Shown here in pieces: positions 1 to 6,563 of a stretch of 15,322 nt of DNA (positions are counted from its first letter, which is position 1; each line of letters opens with the position of its first letter). The position numbers and the translations under genes were made by a program. The notes under the pieces are model-generated. The model was not told the origin of the DNA, ran no database searches, and was given only the letters and a program-made list of their open reading frames with translations. This DNA is from an uncultured Kiritimatiellota bacterium (GTDB lineage Bacteria; Verrucomicrobiota; Kiritimatiellia; RFP12; UBA1067), in the NCBI GenBank assembly GCA_934675625.1, contig CAKURH010000095.1, forward strand, positions 1 through 15,322. Reading direction: 5' to 3'.

Positions 1-261
1 CGCCCGGAAGGGGACAGCGGAAATCGCCAAGGCGATTTAGCCTATTGACTTTTGTTCTCATAGGAGGGGGCGCAGAGACAAGTCAAGCGGCGGACATCCC
101 GTCGAAGCCACATTTCACCCAGGTGGTGAAGGCGTCGCCACGCTCCAACCCCTGCAAATAAGGGTTGAAGCCGCATTTGGGCGGCTTCAACTGCGACAGT
201 TAGGTTTAGGTGAAGCGGACCTCGTTGTGAAATCGAGTAGATGTTCTTGTGAAAACGAATA
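1..261. other. Gene-free leader region with small palindromes
   Basis: No convincing coding region is seen here on either strand; the open frame on the minus strand at 42-305 is Arg/Leu-rich and has no recognisable domain. The stretch holds a near-perfect palindrome at 21-38 (AAATCGCC-AA-GGCGATTT), a short inverted repeat around 115-129 (TTCACC/GGTGAA), a perfect 11-bp hairpin at 164-191 and a small AACTG-CGA-CAGTT stem just after it. The density of inverted repeats suggests the end of an upstream transcription unit or a small repeat element, but no function can be assigned. Confidence 0.45.
164..191. repeat. Perfect 11-bp inverted repeat (hairpin)
   Basis: Arms GTTGAAGCCGC (164-174) and GCGGCTTCAAC (181-191) are exact complements around a 6-nt loop. 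There is no strong T-run on either side, so it is not a classical rho-independent terminator, although it could end an upstream transcript or be an interspersed palindrome. It lies about 70 bp upstream of the predicted promoter of the first operon. Confidence 0.6.
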
Positions 262-290
262 TTGGAGGGGCGGCGGACTTTTGCTATAAT
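262..290 (+). promoter_or_regulatory. Predicted sigma70-type promoter of the SUMF1-glycosidase operon
   Basis: A perfect TATAAT box (285-290) lies 17 bp downstream of TTGGAG (262-267), which matches TTGACA only at its first three bases. The expected start site is near 297, giving a leader of about 50 nt that ends in an AAGGAGG Shine-Dalgarno (336-342), 4 nt before the ATG at 347. The region is AT-richer than its surroundings. No operator can be identified. Confidence 0.55.
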
Positions 291-346
291 TCGCGTTGAA
301 ATCAATCCTGATCTCAGCAGGATCTAACACGAATTAAGGAGGCAAA

Positions 347-1636
347 ATGAAAAGACCAGTGAAAACTCTGAAAATGTCGGCTCTTTGCGCACTTATTGGC
401 GTGGGGGCTAAGGCAATCTGCTCAATTGCGCTTGCCGTAGGCGGAACGCTGAATGCGTTGGCCGTACCAGGCGTTTCCAATGTCGTTTTGCACCCACAGC
501 AGCCAGGGTCTGCGCGTCTTGAAGTGTCCTATGACTTGGAAGATGAGCCTGGCATCATTACGTTTGACGTGCTGACCAATGGCGTGTCCATTGGCTTGGC
601 GAATGTGTCCGCCGCGTCCGGGGACGTCAATCGCCTTGTGCTTCCGGGCGCGCGCAAGTTCATCTGGCGACCGGACAAGTCGTGGCCGGGGCATGTCATC
701 GAGGACGGTTCCGTCCGCGTGGCGGTGACGGCGTGGGCGACAAATGCGCCGCCGAACGTCATGGTCGTCGATCTCAGCGGAAACGGCAATGTCTCGTTCT
801 TTGAAGACACGATCCAGTTGCCTGGCGGCGGTCTGACGAATCTTCGTTACCGCACGACGTCCATGGCATTTCGAAAGATTCCGGCGCGTGGCGTCAACTG
901 GCGCATGGGGTCGCCGGAGACGGAATTGGGCCGAGGCGCGTCCGAGGCACTCCATTGGGCGGCCTTTTCAGAGGACTATTACATGGGGGTCTATCCGGTG
1001 ACGCAAAAGCAGTTCGCGCTCGTGTGCAACGGAAGCGATCCGAGTTCCAACAAGGGAGACCTGAATCCTGTCGAGAAGGTGCTGTGGTCAGAAGTCATGG
1101 GTTCGGATTCTTGGCCGGTCGATGATGCGGTCGGCTCCGGTTCGTTCATGGGGCGACTGCGGGCAATGGCGCCGCTCAAGTTTATCCTGCCGACCGAGGC
1201 GCAATGGGAGTATGCCTGCCGTGCGGGTTGCGGCGCACCGCTCTATACGGGGAAGCCCCTGACGACGAACGACAAGAGATTCTGCCCCAATGCGGACGAG
1301 ATCGGCTGGTTTGGCGATGAGAATAAGGGGTCAAACGGCAATACGACGACAACTCGGCCAGTCGGGCTGAAAGCCCCCAATGCATGGGGACTCCATGACA
1401 TGGTCGGCAACGTGAACGAGTATTGCCTTGATTGGCATGGCGACTACGACCTGACCTCCGCCATGGACCCAAAGGGGGCGCCGTCGGGCAGTCGTCGCGT
1501 GGTTCGCGGCGGCGACTGGTGGTATCGCGCCAGCCATCTTCGCTCGGCCTATCGTCAAAGTCATCTGCCGACTTCCAGAGGTGACACAGTCGGCTTCCGC
1601 GTCGCCTGTCCGGCGGTCGTCTTGGGAGGGAACTGA
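347..1636 (+). CDS. Secreted SUMF1/FGE-fold protein lacking the catalytic cysteines
   Basis: This 429-aa protein starts with a signal peptide (basic start, hydrophobic to about residue 40). A beta-rich domain follows (about 43-150), then a formylglycine-generating-enzyme/SUMF1-type C-type-lectin-like domain (about 170-425). Diagnostic SUMF1 motifs are YYMGVYPVTQKQF (about 212-224), LPTEAQWEYACRAG (281-294), NAWGLHDMVGNVNEY (from 345), VVRGGDWW (385-392) and a terminal GFRVA. True FGEs carry two copper-binding cysteines just after the RGGS motif; here that stretch reads WWYRASHLRSAYR, with no cysteine. It is therefore unlikely to convert sulfatase Cys to formylglycine, and a structural, binding or other role is more likely. 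The start is set by the AAGGAGG at 336-342. It is followed after 2 nt by a glycoside hydrolase gene, suggesting a joint role in glycan use at the cell surface. Family call is firm; function is open. Confidence 0.88.
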   Translation: MKRPVKTLKMSALCALIGVGAKAICSIALAVGGTLNALAVPGVSNVVLHPQQPGSARLEVSYDLEDEPGIITFDVLTNGVSIGLANVSAASGDVNRLVLPGARKFIWRPDKSWPGHVIEDGSVRVAVTAWATNAPPNVMVVDLSGNGNVSFFEDTIQLPGGGLTNLRYRTTSMAFRKIPARGVNWRMGSPETELGRGASEALHWAAFSEDYYMGVYPVTQKQFALVCNGSDPSSNKGDLNPVEKVLWSEVMGSDSWPVDDAVGSGSFMGRLRAMAPLKFILPTEAQWEYACRAGCGAPLYTGKPLTTNDKRFCPNADEIGWFGDENKGSNGNTTTTRPVGLKAPNAWGLHDMVGNVNEYCLDWHGDYDLTSAMDPKGAPSGSRRVVRGGDWWYRASHLRSAYRQSHLPTSRGDTVGFRVACPAVVLGGN

Positions 1637-1638
1637 AA

Positions 1639-3777
1639 ATGTTTGCGAACGTTCTCCTGGCTGTCATCGCGCCGCTTGGATGGCGTGTCGGCGAAGTGGG
1701 CGGGCAACCGACGCTCCTCCATGGCGAAACGCCGGTTTCCCCGGTTTTCTTTTGGCAGGCGGTTCCCTCGGAGCCAGAGTTCTCCTATTTGGGTGCGCAC
1801 GGCGTTCACCTGTACAGTCTGTTTTCCTCGGCGACGCACTACAGGAAACCCTACTGGAAAAGCCGTGACGAAATCGACATCTCGTACATGACGGACGAGA
1901 TGGACCGCGTCTTGAAGCTGGATCCGGACGCGTGCTTTCTGCCGCGGGTCTATGCCATTGCGCCCGAATGGTGGATCCGGGAAAACCCGGAAGAACGCCT
2001 TGTCTGCGGCGGAGAGGCTGGCGTCGTCAATCACGAATCCTTTGCTTCCGTGAAAGCGCGAAAGGAAGTCGGCGCGGCGTTCCGCGAGGTCGTTCGCCGA
2101 CTCTTCGTGCGCTACGGGGATCGGCTTGTCGGCATCCATGTCGCGAACGGTCCGTGGGGCGAGTGGTTCACCTGGGACGCGGAAGTCGCCAGCCAGAAGT
2201 ATCACGGCGAAAATCCGACGGCAAGCGACGTCTCGGAACCCATGCGAAAGGCGTTCGTCCGTTACCTTCGCAAGAAGTATGGAAATGACGTTGCGCGTCT
2301 GCGCACGGCGTTTGCCGATCCGCGCGCGACGTTCGAGACGGTCTGCATACCGACGAAGGCGGAGCGGCAGCGGCTGGACGTCGGCGTCTGGCGGGATCCG
2401 GCAAGGGGCCGCCGCGTCATGGACTATTTCGAGTGCCATCACGCCGTCACGGTCTCGATGATCAGCCATTACTGCAAGATCGTCAAGGAGGTGTCGGGCG
2501 GCAAGCTGGTGACGTCGGTCTTCTACGGCTACACGCCCGAGGAGTCTTGGGGCCTTGAGAGCGACCATCGCGCGACCGCACGCCTCTATCGAAGTGCGGA
2601 TGTTGACATCCTGGCCTCTCCGCACGCTTACAGCCGACGTCGCCCGGGCGGTGACGGGGCGTTTCGGCAGTACTTCTCGTCAGCGGCCCGCCATGGCAAG
2701 CTCTTTGTCGACGAGGCGGACGACCGTACGCATCTCGAGCTTCTCAAGGCGGGTCGGCGCGACGGGGCTTTCTCCAAGGACATGAACGATTCGCTCGGAG
2801 TCCTCTGGCGCGCGTTCGGCAATTCGGTGACGCGCGCCTGCGGCATGTGGTACATGGACGTCTGCACGGGCAACTTCAAGGATCGGCAAATCCTGAACGT
2901 GGTGGCGTCCGCTCGGCGTCAGCACGAGAAGGCCTTGACCTTACGGCGTTCCCGATGCAGCGAGGTCGCGGTCGTCTCAAATCCTGAAAGCGAGTTCTAC
3001 TTCGGCTATCGGAACACGGTGACGAACAACATCTCGCTGGCCCTGAACAGCCGTCAGATGAGTGCCCTCCACCGGACGGGTGCGCCGTTTGACTGGTTTC
3101 TCGCCGACGACTTGGATGCCGTCGTGAAAGGGGGCTACAAGGTCATCGTCTTCCTGGACTGCCAGTACATGACGCCGTCTCATCTGCACCTGGCGCGGCA
3201 GCTTCAGGGCAAGGGGCGCACGCTTGTCTGGATGCATGCGCCGGGCTATGCGGCGCCTGACGGACTTTCGGTGCCGCGCATGGAAGCTCTTACGGGATTC
3301 CGCCTGGATCGTGCGGACGAAGGCAAGATCGAGGCCCGCGACTGTGAGACGGGCCAGGCTTTTGGCCTTGGATACCGGCAGCTGGACTTGTTCCTGCCGC
3401 AGACGACGACTGCCGATCATGTCCTGGGCGTCGGGACAGAGGGCGCGTTGGACGGAATCCCCGTTGTCGTTGAGCGCAGCCAGGGCGATTGGAAGAGCGT
3501 GTTCGCCTCTGTGCCGGGCCTGTCCGATCGTGTCTTGCGCGGCATTTTCCGGCGCGCCGGGGTGCATGTCTATTCGGATGCCGGTGTGGTCGTCTCTGCC
3601 AATTCGGGCTGGCTGATGGTCCATGCGCCGGAATCGGGCGTCTTGCGTTTGGACCTGCCGCAGAAGTGCCGTTGCGTGCAGGATGTCGTCTCGGGGCGAG
3701 AGGCTGGACGGGACATTCGGTCGTTTGAGTGGAGGATCGCGCGGCACGAAACGGCTGTCTTCAGGCTTGAACGGTAA
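1639..3777 (+). CDS. GH42-like (clan GH-A) glycoside hydrolase, probable beta-galactosidase type
   Basis: This 712-aa protein has a TIM-barrel-like N-terminal part (about 30-420), with NGPWGEW (170-176) offering Glu175 as acid/base and the segment FVDEADDRTHL offering Glu359 as nucleophile. A Rossmann-like trimerisation-type domain (about 440-600; YKVIVFLDCQ...GRTLVWMHAPGY) and a beta-rich C-terminal domain follow. This layout and length resemble GH42 beta-galactosidases and relatives; the exact substrate cannot be read from the sequence. The ATG lies 2 nt after the stop of the SUMF1-like gene, with its GGGAGGG ribosome binding site (1624-1630) inside that gene, so the two are translationally coupled. 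A clear signal peptide is not seen, although the N-terminus is hydrophobic for about 14 residues. A broken partial copy lies downstream at 4370-5448, identical over residues 225-409. Confidence 0.8.
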   Translation: MFANVLLAVIAPLGWRVGEVGGQPTLLHGETPVSPVFFWQAVPSEPEFSYLGAHGVHLYSLFSSATHYRKPYWKSRDEIDISYMTDEMDRVLKLDPDACFLPRVYAIAPEWWIRENPEERLVCGGEAGVVNHESFASVKARKEVGAAFREVVRRLFVRYGDRLVGIHVANGPWGEWFTWDAEVASQKYHGENPTASDVSEPMRKAFVRYLRKKYGNDVARLRTAFADPRATFETVCIPTKAERQRLDVGVWRDPARGRRVMDYFECHHAVTVSMISHYCKIVKEVSGGKLVTSVFYGYTPEESWGLESDHRATARLYRSADVDILASPHAYSRRRPGGDGAFRQYFSSAARHGKLFVDEADDRTHLELLKAGRRDGAFSKDMNDSLGVLWRAFGNSVTRACGMWYMDVCTGNFKDRQILNVVASARRQHEKALTLRRSRCSEVAVVSNPESEFYFGYRNTVTNNISLALNSRQMSALHRTGAPFDWFLADDLDAVVKGGYKVIVFLDCQYMTPSHLHLARQLQGKGRTLVWMHAPGYAAPDGLSVPRMEALTGFRLDRADEGKIEARDCETGQAFGLGYRQLDLFLPQTTTADHVLGVGTEGALDGIPVVVERSQGDWKSVFASVPGLSDRVLRGIFRRAGVHVYSDAGVVVSANSGWLMVHAPESGVLRLDLPQKCRCVQDVVSGREAGRDIRSFEWRIARHETAVFRLER
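2309..2866 (+). repeat. 558-bp direct repeat, copy 1 (inside intact glycosidase)
   Basis: This block matches 4370-4927 at every base (offset 2061). It encodes residues 225-409 of the intact glycosidase, including the putative nucleophile region. Both ends of the identity coincide with sequence junctions in the second copy, not with any feature of this gene. Confidence 0.95.
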
Positions 3778-3795
3778 ACAGGAAAGGAAAAGAGA

Positions 3796-4098
3796 ATGAA
3801 GAATCTGCTTTTGTCGGTTTTTCCGCTGGTGGCCGCATCGGTTTGCGCGGGACTTGTCCCGCGTGCGGATGTTCCGCCGGCGAATAATGAGTTTTGGAAC
3901 ACGACTGCACGCATCGGAGAACCAGTCCGCGTCTCGGAGTCCGTCTCGGTGGAGGCGCTGTCTGCGCTTGACGCACGGTCTTCCGGTTTCGGCGCATCGT
4001 TGGCGATTTCCGGCCTTGACAGCCGACTTTGCTCAACGGCGCTTTCGAACGGTGGCTGCATCCGTGAAGCTGCGCCGCTCTTGATTCTGATTCGATGA
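3796..4098 (+). CDS. Small secreted protein of unknown function
   Basis: This 100-aa frame begins with a good signal peptide (MKNLLLSVFPLVAASVCAG, cleavage near residue 18) and is preceded by a purine-rich Shine-Dalgarno (AGGAAAGGAAAAGAG) 18 nt after the glycosidase stop. It therefore looks like the third gene of the operon. The mature part is Ser/Ala-rich and ends in LLILIR. The closing pattern (LDSRL... LILIR) loosely resembles C-terminal ends I associate with secreted PVC proteins, a weak impression only. It could be a genuine small exported protein or the two ends of a larger gene joined by a deletion, which would fit the damaged region immediately downstream. No domain is recognised. Confidence 0.5.
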   Translation: MKNLLLSVFPLVAASVCAGLVPRADVPPANNEFWNTTARIGEPVRVSESVSVEALSALDARSSGFGASLAISGLDSRLCSTALSNGGCIREAAPLLILIR

Positions 4099-4120
4099 GA
4101 CGACTTCCTTAGGAAGGAAC

Positions 4121-4369
4121 ATGATGTTGGGTTTTCGTCCGAGGGAGCATGTCGTTCCGGGAACGCTCGCCGTTCGTCCGACGCTGGACGCGGCCTCGGA
4201 TGCGGCAACGGTGGCTGTTTCTTACTGCTTCCTCATTGGAACTGGAAGGACGGGGATCGCGTGCCCGTGTTCGTCTATACGTCCGGAGACGAGGCAGAGC
4301 TGTTTGTGAACGAGCGTTCCCTGTGGCTCCGCAAGAAAGCCCCGGACGTCGATACGCCGCTTGATCATT
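4121..4369 (+). pseudogene. GH2 beta-galactosidase remnant (frameshifted, internally deleted)
   Basis: The stretch from about 4225 in frame 1 reads LLPHWNWKDGDR, VPVFVYTSGDEAELFVN and RSLWLRKKAP. This is characteristic of the region after the catalytic barrel of GH2 beta-galactosidases, where LLPHWNW precedes an Ig-like domain with a D/N-E-V/A-ELF motif. The upstream part uses another frame: a strong AGGAAGGA site (4111-4118) precedes an ATG at 4121, and that frame contains GTLAVRPTLDAASDAATVAV, which could be from a GH2 N-terminal region. The two frames switch near 4216-4225. The whole catalytic barrel is missing, so a large internal deletion is likely. The remnant continues in frame into the duplicated GH42 block at 4370. 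GH2 identity is well supported for 4225-4350 and speculative before that. Confidence 0.6.
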
Positions 4370-4927
4370 CGTTTGCCGATCCGCGCGCGACGTTCGAGAC
4401 GGTCTGCATACCGACGAAGGCGGAGCGGCAGCGGCTGGACGTCGGCGTCTGGCGGGATCCGGCAAGGGGCCGCCGCGTCATGGACTATTTCGAGTGCCAT
4501 CACGCCGTCACGGTCTCGATGATCAGCCATTACTGCAAGATCGTCAAGGAGGTGTCGGGCGGCAAGCTGGTGACGTCGGTCTTCTACGGCTACACGCCCG
4601 AGGAGTCTTGGGGCCTTGAGAGCGACCATCGCGCGACCGCACGCCTCTATCGAAGTGCGGATGTTGACATCCTGGCCTCTCCGCACGCTTACAGCCGACG
4701 TCGCCCGGGCGGTGACGGGGCGTTTCGGCAGTACTTCTCGTCAGCGGCCCGCCATGGCAAGCTCTTTGTCGACGAGGCGGACGACCGTACGCATCTCGAG
4801 CTTCTCAAGGCGGGTCGGCGCGACGGGGCTTTCTCCAAGGACATGAACGATTCGCTCGGAGTCCTCTGGCGCGCGTTCGGCAATTCGGTGACGCGCGCCT
4901 GCGGCATGTGGTACATGGACGTCTGCA
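4370..4927 (+). repeat. 558-bp direct repeat, copy 2 (in chimeric pseudogene)
   Basis: Identical to 2309-2866 throughout. On the left it is joined to GH2-derived sequence with only a two-base match (CG) at the border. On the right it is joined to a diverged paralogous tail at the shared dinucleotide CA (2865-2866 and 3030-3031), which removes 165 bp relative to copy 1. Confidence 0.95.
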
Positions 4928-5448
4928 TCTCGCTGGCCCTGAACAGCCGTCAGATGAGCGCCCTCCACCGGACAGGCGCGCCGTTTGACTGGTTTCTCGC
5001 CGACGACCTGGATGCCGCCGCGGAAGGGGGGTACAAGGTCGTCGTCTTCCTGGACTGCCAGCACATGACGCCGTCTCATCTGCGCCTGGCGCGCCAGCTT
5101 CAGGGCAAGGGGCGCACGCTTGTCTGGATGCACGCGCCTGGCTATGCGGCGCCCGACGGGCTTTCGGTGCCGCGCATGGAAGCTCTTACGGGATTCCGCC
5201 TGGATCGTGCGGACGAGGGCAAAATCGAGGCCCGCGACTGTGAGACGGGCCAGGCTTTTGGCCTCGGATACCGGCAGCTGGACTTGTTCCTGCCGCAGAC
5301 GACGGATGCCGATCATGTCCTGGGCGTCGGGACTGAAGGCGCGTTGGACGGGATCCCCGTTGTCGTTGAGCGCAGTCAGGGCGATTGGGAAAGCGTGTTC
5401 GCCTCTGTGCCGGGCCTGTCCGATCGTGTCTGCGCCTCGAGCCCTTGA
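4370..5448 (+). pseudogene. Truncated partial copy of the GH42-like glycosidase
   Basis: An open frame that begins in the GH2 remnant (possible GTG at 4261) continues through residues equivalent to 225-409 of the intact glycosidase. It skips 55 codons in frame, then continues to the equivalent of residue 632 before diverging and stopping at 5446-5448. The N-terminal half with the acid/base NGPWGEW motif is absent, so it cannot be an active retaining glycosidase; the nucleophile region DEAD is retained. The tail (4927-5430) differs from copy 1 at 27 of 504 bases by hand count. Most changes are at third codon positions and only about 8 residues differ (for example Tyr to His, His to Arg and two Lys to Glu), so this part evolved under protein-level constraint before it was broken. 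It ends at the ATPase promoter. Confidence 0.85.
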
Positions 5449-5473
5449 CCTGCGCGCGGCAAAATAATATAAT
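5445..5473 (+). promoter_or_regulatory. Strong predicted promoter of the V/A-ATPase operon
   Basis: TTGACC (5445-5450) and TATAAT (5468-5473) are separated by exactly 17 bp, so 11 of 12 consensus positions match. The -35 box overlaps the TGA stop of the broken glycosidase (5446-5448). The predicted start near 5480 gives a leader of about 25 nt carrying AGGAG (5492-5496), 8 nt before the ATG at 5505. Confidence 0.8.
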
Positions 5474-5504
5474 CACATCTAATTTAAGGATAGGAGTGCC
5501 ACGA

Positions 5505-6071
5505 ATGGAAGACCTGCAGGGACTGCTGGAGAAAATCAACCGCGACGGCGTCGAGAAGGCGAACGCCGAGGCTGCGCGCCTCGTCGGTGACGCCGAGGCG
5601 AAGGCCGCCGCGATCGTGAAGGAGGCCGAGGCCGCCGCCGCACAGGCGAAGGCGTCCGCCGAAAAGGCCGCCGCCGACTATCAGGCTCGCGCGGCGGAGA
5701 CGGTGAAACAGGCCGCGCGCGATGTCGTGCTCGGCGTGAAGGAGGCCGTGACGGCGCTTCTGGAGAAGCTGCTCGCGCAGGACGTCGACGCCGCGCTGGC
5801 GGACGGGAAGACGGCGACGGAGCTTGTCGCCGCCGCGATTCGCGACCTGACGGGCCCCGGCGAGATCGTCGCGGGCGCGAAGCTCGCCGCCGCGCTCAAG
5901 GCGCAGGCCGCCGCGCTGAAGGACTTCACGGTCGTGACGGACGACGCGCTCGGCACGGGCTTCGCCGTCCGCCTCGACGGCGGCCGCGTCGAACACGCCT
6001 TCACGGGCGAGGTCATCGCCGCCGAACTCGCCAAGCGCCTGCGTCCCGACTTGGCCGCGCTCCTCAAATGA
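5505..6071 (+). CDS. atpE: V/A-type ATP synthase subunit E (peripheral stalk)
   Basis: This 188-aa protein has an Ala/Glu/Lys-rich amphipathic helix (about 5-75), typical of the coiled coil that subunit E forms with G/H in the peripheral stalk. A globular C-terminal domain (about 80-188) ends in RPDLAALLK. The start at 5505 is chosen because AGGAG (5492-5496) lies 8 nt upstream and a promoter just before it; the frame is open further upstream, but that extension encodes leader and pseudogene sequence. It is the first gene of the ATPase cluster and its stop overlaps the next start (ATGA). Sequence similarity is low across E subunits, so the call rests on composition, length and operon position together. 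Confidence 0.85.
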   Translation: MEDLQGLLEKINRDGVEKANAEAARLVGDAEAKAAAIVKEAEAAAAQAKASAEKAAADYQARAAETVKQAARDVVLGVKEAVTALLEKLLAQDVDAALADGKTATELVAAAIRDLTGPGEIVAGAKLAAALKAQAAALKDFTVVTDDALGTGFAVRLDGGRVEHAFTGEVIAAELAKRLRPDLAALLK

Positions 6072-6517
6072 GCATCGACTACATCGTCGCGAGCCTTCCG
6101 GCGCTGCGGTTCGGCGAACCGCCCGCGCTCACGTGGGAGAAGTTCGCGTCGCTCGGCGACGTCGAGATCCCGTCCGCGTGGACGGATCTCGAAACGCAGC
6201 TTCGGAACGCGATGGCCGAGGCGCGCGGCGGCGGCGAGAAGTTCCGCCATACGGCGGACGGCTGCTCGCTCTACTGGAAGAACCGCGTGCTCGCGTGCTT
6301 TCAGGAGAAGGACGTGCTGAAGCGCGACGAGCTGCTGGATCGCGTCTGGTGGGACGCCGCCGGGGAGCTGACGCCGCCGACGAGTCCGCTCGGCCAGGGC
6401 GCGCTCGCGACCTACGCGATTCGCTTCAAGATCGCGCTTCGGCGGGCGAAGATCTCGACCGCCGCCGGCAACGCCGCGTTCGACCAGCTGACGGCCGAGA
6501 CGAAACGCGCGTTTTAG
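6068..6517 (+). CDS. DUF2764-like protein of the V/A-ATPase operon
   Basis: This 149-aa protein starts YIVASLPALRFGEPP, matching the conserved start of DUF2764 proteins (Y-x-x-I/V-A-S-L-P), which lie between subunits E and A in bacterial V-ATPase operons of Bacteroidetes, Chlamydiae and related groups. It is shorter than the roughly 250-aa Bacteroidetes members as I recall them. The rest is charged and probably helical, with no signal peptide or membrane segment. Its ATG overlaps the stop of subunit E by 4 nt (ATGA). Function of the family is unknown; a role as an accessory or assembly factor is inferred from its position. Confidence 0.72.
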   Translation: MSIDYIVASLPALRFGEPPALTWEKFASLGDVEIPSAWTDLETQLRNAMAEARGGGEKFRHTADGCSLYWKNRVLACFQEKDVLKRDELLDRVWWDAAGELTPPTSPLGQGALATYAIRFKIALRRAKISTAAGNAAFDQLTAETKRAF

Positions 6518-6524
6518 AAACACC

Positions 6525-6556
6525 ATTCGATTATTCGACCATTCGACAATTCGATT
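6525..6556. repeat. Four tandem 8-bp repeats (ATTCGANN) upstream of subunit A
   Basis: Units ATTCGATT, ATTCGACC, ATTCGACA and ATTCGATT follow each other without gaps and end 7 nt before the ATG at 6564. They fill almost the whole 46-bp gap between the DUF2764 gene and subunit A. The array is AT-rich in a very GC-rich operon, and each unit contains the palindrome TCGA. No Shine-Dalgarno lies between the array and the start codon. Confidence 0.92.
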
Positions 6557-6563
6557 ATTTCTT

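Noticed and set aside
45..73. TTGACT at 45-50 as a promoter -35 box
   Set aside because: No acceptable -10 sequence 16-18 bp downstream (GGGCGC at that position).
42..305. 87-aa minus-strand frame in the leader region
   Set aside because: No ribosome binding site or domain; spans the predicted promoter and the palindromes.
347..1636. Annotation as an active formylglycine-generating enzyme
   Set aside because: The cysteine pair needed for copper binding is missing from the segment after RGG.
1561..2625. Long minus-strand frame over the glycosidase, repeated at 4222-4686
   Set aside because: Antisense shadow of the GH42-like gene; it appears twice only because the DNA is duplicated.
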